The position numbers and the translations under genes are program-made. Positions 8,601-10,081 of a DNA stretch of 10,081 nt are shown here, piece after piece. Positions within the stretch are counted from its first letter, which is position 1, and each line of letters opens with the position of its first letter. The stretch is from an uncultured Clostridia bacterium. Lineage in GTDB: Bacteria; Bacillota; Clostridia; Christensenellales; Aristaeellaceae. The notes beneath the pieces are model-generated. The model was not told the DNA's origin. It did no database searches and saw only the letters and a program-made list of their open reading frames with translations. Location of the stretch: NCBI GenBank assembly GCA_937934775.1, contig CALGYL010000390.1:1-10081 (forward strand), written 5' to 3'.

Positions 8601-10081
8601 CGATCACCGCGTTTGCAACTGACGGCAGCGGAAAGAAAGCTAGACTCACCCTCTATGTTTACCGGCCAGTGACCTCTATCATACTAAACAAGGCCTCTGG
8701 AAATCTAATTCCAGGGAAGACTTTAACGCTATCTGCTACCGTCAAGCCTTCTAAAGCGACTTATAAATCCCTTGCGTGGGAAAGCAGCGATCCAGATGTC
8801 GCAACGGTCAGCACAAAAGGCGTCGTAAGAGCGATCAGCGCTGGTCAAGCGACCATTACCGTGCGCACGGATTTTGGGGCTACAGGAGATGAATCTGCTG
8901 AGTTCCTTTTAACCGTGACGCAAGCCGTTCAAAGCATCGGTTTGACTTCTGACCTTTCGTATATAAAAGTAGGTGGCTCCGTCAAAGTGAACGTTGAAGT
9001 TTTACCGGTGGATGCACTACAAACCATCCGTTGGACCACAAGCAAATCGAAGATCGCGAAGATATCCAACGGGACTGTGACTGGCGTAGCGCCCGGTAAA
9101 GTGAAGATTACCGCCTACTCAGTAGATGGCAGCGGCAAGAAAACAAGCATCAATCTCTACATTTACAAGCCGGTGACCTCTATTAGGCTGAATAATACAT
9201 CCGGTTCTCTGGCTACGGGCAAAACATTGACGTTGAAAGCGACCGTCAAACCCTCCAGCGCCACATACAAGGCGATTGTGTGGGAGTCAAGCGACATTTA
9301 CGTCGCCACCGTCAACAGTAAAGGGGTTGTGAGTGCCGTCGGAGCTGGCGACGCTACCATTACCGCTCGAACAGAATACGGTGCGACTGGTGCGGAGCGT
9401 GCGGAATTCAATCTGACCGTTACTGGCAGCAATCCCGATTCGGAGGTTCCGAATGGCGTGGGCAATACATCCGGAAATATCTTGAACAATGGATTTGTTG
9501 CGCAAACGGGAAGTTGGATTTACTACCAAAACACTGGGGACAATGGGTACTTATATAAGCTTAACTCGAGCACGGGTGACAAAGTTCGCCTAAATACGGA
9601 TGTGACCGAGAGAATAAACGTACTGGGAAATATAATTATTTATCAGAATATGAGCGATAGCGATCATGTTTATCGGATAAACACAGATGGTTCAGGGCGA
9701 GCATTAGTCTCCAGTGACAAAACGGACACGCTGACAGTCGTCAACGGTTGGATGTTCTATCGGAATAACAGCGACGGCGGCTACCTGTACAAGATGCGCA
9801 CAGACGGATCCGACCGCACAAGACTGAACAGCGACAATAGCTATGCGATTAATGTGGCGGGTGACTACGTCTATTATTCTCACGATGGAGGAGGTTTCAA
9901 TATTTACAGAATCGGCAAGGATGGGTCTGGAAGGACACGGCTCAATGATGATGGGTCTTACGATCTAAATGTTTACAATGGCTGGATTTATTATACGAAT
10001 GTGAGTAATAACTCTACGCTATACAAGATTAACATCGATGGTACAGGTCGGTCGCAAATCGACACTGACCAAGGATTCGGG
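2540..10081 (+). CDS. Giant secreted multidomain surface protein (SH3-like, Ig-like, papain-fold-like, FN3-like, PA14, CARDB, BspA LRR, Big_2, DUF5050-like), 3' partial
   Basis: One reading frame of 2514 codons starts at ATG 2540 behind a good RBS and runs off the window with no stop. A signal peptide shows export. Modules in order, by residue: SH3-like about 113-200; Glu/Pro-rich linker 225-357; Ig-like 359-451 (GYTLAEGV...ITVTI) and 454-560; papain-fold-like 600-795 with His641 and Cys731; FN3-like 816-900, 910-994 and 1007-1091; PA14-like 1101-1221; FN3-like 1226-1316; CARDB 1324-1428; BspA LRR 1436-1787; three paired Big_2 units 1793-2295; DUF5050-like repeats from 2326. Most modules are known binding or spacer folds of cell-surface proteins, so a role in adhesion or glycan/protein binding outside the cell is likely. 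The papain-like domain could add enzymatic activity. The anchor (sortase motif, SLH or other) would be past the window. No frameshift was found. The specific function is unknown; no gene name is justified. Confidence 0.93.
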   Translation, partial: MFSNRVLALVLAVLLLFGILPADSESIYASASAEQVEVPQQVVESASDNPNESQGQPPKPDENSASEYTQAPDSPESHEDSLDEKPTPTPEYENNTDPSQNSDADSQDISAASEGYALVLTDESPVLEKAKKDSDQIALLSKKDIVYVSDRIFKDADNPGNDWVFCHFDSKLGVIDGCMRLRRLQFLTEEETQELLSSFEQLEAFATFEDHPLVRIKCKFLKEMPEKQSEPSSEANLETPATQEPEPSPTLEPDSSQILESGPDPVATPESAESLEQEKALEPEASPQSTDDAQIFAESGAMPTLDPGATSDVEASLEPETSSNGEDILEPVTSPDAGSTLEPTETLVVVETPAPTGMPVVLLDSFMDLGDGAAITVPADTAESAVVLPDTLQATTSGAPVDVSVTWARADTAEWLNGGVYAFLPVLKEGYTLAEGVLLPQITVTIGEAQAAQCVSISIDPVLASPGDTVTLAATIIGYEGASFQWQWAEIPDNTVDEALDAIGDKPTQAQLEKTSEDMAVSGEEADALQWTDESNATDVVYSFTATKDNLNRYWRLAINLPYLRGEDREAHQTGAFSQRSMGGKSIERADEPDAASSGLISIKGQSAYVAKMSIFSDGMQAPFRITNRISYYVHMIGGQHAWIYLENITDHDLFIGAYTLKSGGGVVVETSSSSDDGDGIFYNWGAYVISEYGNYTNRISLTTNITDVDITKINEILSVSNRYNVFNNNCTTFAMRVWNEIAPSIMHVSAEPGIDDPHDLSNYIVDHYPSLYEKCKKVNRANSENVYRYISPTSIAHVSWAIGDVSIFYYYAGTPILVSPDSGKSFLNTQPIVLRWLDTGAAYYYLSLTDTATGKETCQAIDTNSYTIDEPQNGMWTWKVASINGFWYGDYSPARTFTVTDAEHSSYVPALNAPGPGVSFTVGTTITFQWSDVGAALYYLNLYNDTAGTSYLVKTNTASADYAIPSAGSWRWKVTAMQNFINALGVSMERSFTATSTPVTITPGVPKLQNPSDGALVDAGTTISFQWDNTGASKYRLTVICDTGTGTFAQDVIGTSYSYTANTVGSWRWQVQSYIGSTLGDAPHTRSFTVRATSTPTSSLNVHADYYVGVQLSGNVLYSTDMSGIDLNWGTGSPPGVPVDAFSARFTAKLPLDPGWHRFHYEVDDCIKIWLGSHCMVDRWSAQVLNEYSPPFYVSAVDDSPYKIEYAEINGDAKIKVTAENATAPSMSLFKPDNGATFAVGDTVTFNWSDVYTWANRYKLEITNTTNGKYYAYLVNNTTSYNFTVPDTGNWTWFVRAVSLSNLGLVLSPTGNFTVTPPAPTKPDLKLSAIRYIEIPGNGYFFSANLLNGTQVSAGAFKVRWFVDGEKKAEYTCPGLAGNQTLEDDSYGFEWYPSSSSSYQITVDVDGVGALAETNDLNNSATTTVEVSLPPPAPDFEYTFENNEAVITGYIGTNADVSVPATILGTPVTRIAFAAFQDDNWIETVDLPDSIRSIGGCAFAYCSSLRDINLPEGLQTIENEAFASTAIQEIVIPSTVTAIGDDVFDQCGTLSKISVASGNTAYRVVNNALMDYGRTSLLRYPPQVSATSFSVPDTTTEIRSTAFLGCGKLTSISLGEGVQRIGERAFVGCDHLTSIALPASLEEISYPYFYNCDALTDIEVDPDCENYADDQGALIDLTQNAFLCYPEGKTATTYTVPASVEEIGDMAFYNNQSIKRIDLSDHVRQIEGTAFLSCPNLERISIPPTVEYITPDAVTDCESVSIYGEVGSAAEQFAIDSGIPFVNIHEAEPDPVESIKLEVDDDYLMMGGSSTIYAEVLPESAEQTLRWNSSNTKIATVSDDGTVEGVYPGAATITAAATDGSGKKASVKISVFRPVTSVMLNRTSGNLLVGKSLTLIATVKPSNATYRSVVWESSDPSVATVSSKGVVTAIGVGETTITAGTNFGATGDEYAEFLLTVTPAVQSIELTADHPYIQIGDSVDVSAEVLPGDALQTLRWTTSNSKIAKVSDGTVIGVAPGKATITAFATDGSGKKARLTLYVYRPVTSIILNKASGNLIPGKTLTLSATVKPSKATYKSLAWESSDPDVATVSTKGVVRAISAGQATITVRTDFGATGDESAEFLLTVTQAVQSIGLTSDLSYIKVGGSVKVNVEVLPVDALQTIRWTTSKSKIAKISNGTVTGVAPGKVKITAYSVDGSGKKTSINLYIYKPVTSIRLNNTSGSLATGKTLTLKATVKPSSATYKAIVWESSDIYVATVNSKGVVSAVGAGDATITARTEYGATGAERAEFNLTVTGSNPDSEVPNGVGNTSGNILNNGFVAQTGSWIYYQNTGDNGYLYKLNSSTGDKVRLNTDVTERINVLGNIIIYQNMSDSDHVYRINTDGSGRALVSSDKTDTLTVVNGWMFYRNNSDGGYLYKMRTDGSDRTRLNSDNSYAINVAGDYVYYSHDGGGFNIYRIGKDGSGRTRLNDDGSYDLNVYNGWIYYTNVSNNSTLYKINIDGTGRSQIDTDQGFG
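2876..3139 (+). other. SH3-like domain of the giant protein
   Basis: Residues about 113-200 form a folded island between two acidic linkers. The pattern (EGYALVLTDESPVLEKA, then a hydrophobic strand ending VYVSDR, then WVFCHFDSKLGVIDG) is typical of bacterial SH3-like modules, with a 'G-x-V' strand order and an 'L-G-x-I/V-x-G' ending. Such domains often bind peptidoglycan or peptides. The assignment is by pattern only. Confidence 0.5.
3212..3610 (+). repeat. Glu/Pro/Ser/Thr-rich low-complexity linker with recurring LEP motif
   Basis: Residues about 225-357 are dominated by E, P, S, T, A and D, with few aromatic residues. The tripeptide LEP recurs five times (in TLEPD, ALEPE, SLEPE, ILEPV, TLEPT), with related TLDP and ILESG variants. 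It resembles acidic proline-rich stalks of Gram-positive surface proteins and probably acts as an extended spacer. A second acidic Ser/Pro stretch covers residues 34-112. Confidence 0.8.
4337..4924 (+). other. Embedded papain-fold-like domain (candidate permuted NlpC/P60 / LRAT-like thiol hydrolase)
   Basis: Residues about 600-795. The candidate catalytic histidine is His641 in GGQHAWIYLEN and the candidate nucleophile is Cys731 in NNNCTTFAMRVWN. The order His before Cys, the 'G-x-HAW-I-x-L' strand and the 'NNC-T/S-x-FA' helix start are the hallmarks of circularly permuted NlpC/P60-superfamily domains (LRAT, DUF4105-like and related groups). His635 is a second nearby histidine. Relatives cleave or transfer acyl/peptide bonds, often in the cell wall or on lipids. 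The local base composition is low in GC (for example 18 of 60 bases at 4621-4680), unlike the modules around it. The superfamily is inferred from motif order, and no specific substrate can be named. Confidence 0.55.
4985..6487 (+). repeat. Four FN3-like modules interrupted by a PA14-like domain
   Basis: Four modules of about 85-90 residues share 'P-x-L-x-x-P-x-x-G', 'T-I-x-F-x-W-x-D/N-x-G', an 'Y-x-L-x-x' strand, and 'G-x-W-x-W-x-V' followed by a 'S/T-x-x-FTV' ending. They lie at residues 816-900, 910-994, 1007-1091 and 1226-1316. These are beta-sandwich repeats of the FN3/Ig type, usual spacers or binding modules in secreted clostridial proteins. Modules 3 and 4 are separated by about 135 residues holding a PA14-like domain. 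Confidence 0.75.
5840..6202 (+). other. PA14-like domain of the giant protein
   Basis: Residues about 1101-1221. Recognisable features are YYVGVQLSGNVLYSTDMSGI, then DLNWGTGSPPGVPVDAFSAR, then PGWHRFHYEVDD and 'K-I-W-L-G...MVDRW'. These match the PA14 pattern 'YY-N-x-x-L-x-G...D-x-NWG-x-GSP...FSARW...G-x-Y-x-F...DD-x-x-R-x-x-x-x-x-x-x-x-D-W'. PA14 domains bind carbohydrates in adhesins, glycosidases and toxins. The paired Asp residues (VDD) could be the calcium-binding DD motif, though here they are not in the usual cis-peptide loop context that I can verify. Confidence 0.75.
6509..6823 (+). other. CARDB-type domain of the giant protein
   Basis: Residues about 1324-1428 begin PDLKLSAIRY and end with 'ETNDLNNSATTTVEV'. 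The intervening pattern is 'F-x-V-x-W-F-V-D-G-E', then a hydrophobic strand and a central 'I-T-V-D-V-D-G...E-x-N-D-x-N-N'. This is the classic CARDB (cell-adhesion-related bacterial) signature, an Ig-like fold used as a structural or adhesion module. Confidence 0.85.
6845..7897 (+). repeat. BspA-like leucine-rich repeat block (LRR_5), about ten units
   Basis: Residues 1436-1787 contain units of about 23 residues with the pattern 'I-x-x-x-A-F-x-x-C-x-x-L-x-x-I-x-L-P-x-x-V', for example SIGGCAFAYCSSLRDINLP and RIGERAFVGCDHLTSIALP. Two units carry longer inserts of the type 'N-A-L-M/I-D...L-x-Y-P...Y/F-x-V-P'. The block opens with a typical cap (FEYTFENNEAVITGYIG) and closes with a typical end (AEQFAIDSGIPFV). 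BspA-type repeats mediate binding to host proteins or other bacteria in several species; the ligand here is unknown. Confidence 0.92.
7916..9424 (+). repeat. Three tandem two-domain Big_2 units (six Big_2 domains)
   Basis: The DNA carries three consecutive units starting at 7916, 8423 and 8927, with periods of 507, 504 and 504 bases. Each unit encodes two different Big_2 (bacterial Ig-like group 2) domains. Type A begins 'V-x-S-I-x-L' and ends with a DGSGKK motif; type B begins 'PVTSI-x-L-N' and contains 'WESSDP-x-VATV' and 'TEFGATG'-like segments. Type B starts are at 8165, 8669 and 9173. The units are similar in protein but visibly diverged in DNA, so the duplications are not recent. The array probably works as a stalk. 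Confidence 0.93.
9515..10081 (+). repeat. DUF5050-like beta-propeller repeats, 39 residues each, truncated by the window end
   Basis: Five repeats start at 9515, 9632, 9749, 9866 and 9983, exactly 117 bases apart. Each has 'W/I/Y-I/V/M-x-Y-x-N-x(5)-LYK/R-I-x-x-DGSG/TG-R-x-x-L-N-x-D', for example WIYYQNTGDNGYLYKLN. This is the DUF5050 / YWTD-like six-bladed propeller pattern seen at the C-terminal side of clostridial surface proteins. At least one more blade is expected beyond the window. Its ligand is unknown. Confidence 0.85.

Noticed and set aside
7916..9424. CRISPR-like or satellite repeat array
   Set aside because: The repeats are long, coding, diverged, and keep the reading frame; they encode Big_2 domains.
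1..10081. tRNA, rRNA, insertion-sequence ends
   Set aside because: I saw no cloverleaf with a TTCGANTC-type arm, no rRNA signature, and no transposase or matching terminal inverted repeats in the window.

Overview
The window looks like Gram-positive anaerobe DNA, most likely a gut or rumen member of the Clostridia (Bacillota). This rests on family content, not on a marker gene: a clostridial TnpX/TndX-type large serine recombinase, a Bacteriophage_holin_4-type C-terminus, strong GGAGG-type ribosome binding sites, and a giant secreted protein built from BspA-like leucine-rich repeats, Big_2, CARDB, PA14, FN3-like and DUF5050-like modules. All genes are on the + strand.

Region 1 (1-2230) looks like the end of a mobile element or prophage. 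It opens with the last 58 codons of a probable phage-type holin (stop at 177-179), closed by a very clear intrinsic terminator (227-268). Next come a 62-codon TnpW-like small gene (390-578) and a 542-codon serine recombinase (575-2203). These two overlap in a GTGA junction and are probably translationally coupled. The recombinase stop codon lies inside a 14-bp hairpin (2197-2229) that may end the transcript.

Region 2 (2204-2539) is noncoding. I see a plausible extended -10 promoter at 2392-2420 and a good ribosome binding site at 2528-2532. The latter sits partly inside a small hairpin just before the next gene. The outer end of the mobile element should lie in or near this gap, but it cannot be placed from one copy.

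Region 3 (2540-10081) is one open reading frame of 2514 codons that runs off the window without a stop. It encodes a secreted, modular surface protein. The order is: signal peptide; acidic Ser/Pro linker; SH3-like domain; Glu/Pro/Ser/Thr-rich linker with LEP repeats; two Ig-like modules; an embedded papain-fold-like domain with conserved-looking His and Cys; three FN3-like modules; a PA14-like domain; a fourth FN3-like module; CARDB; about ten BspA-type leucine-rich repeats; six Big_2 domains in three tandem pairs; and five exact-length 39-residue DUF5050-like propeller repeats cut by the window end. The AT-rich papain-like segment inside a GC-richer gene suggests assembly by domain shuffling.

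The most interesting object is this giant protein, above all its putative thiol-hydrolase domain (His641/Cys731) in an otherwise binding-type architecture. Its place directly beside a recombinase gene raises the question whether it is element cargo or the flanking host gene.
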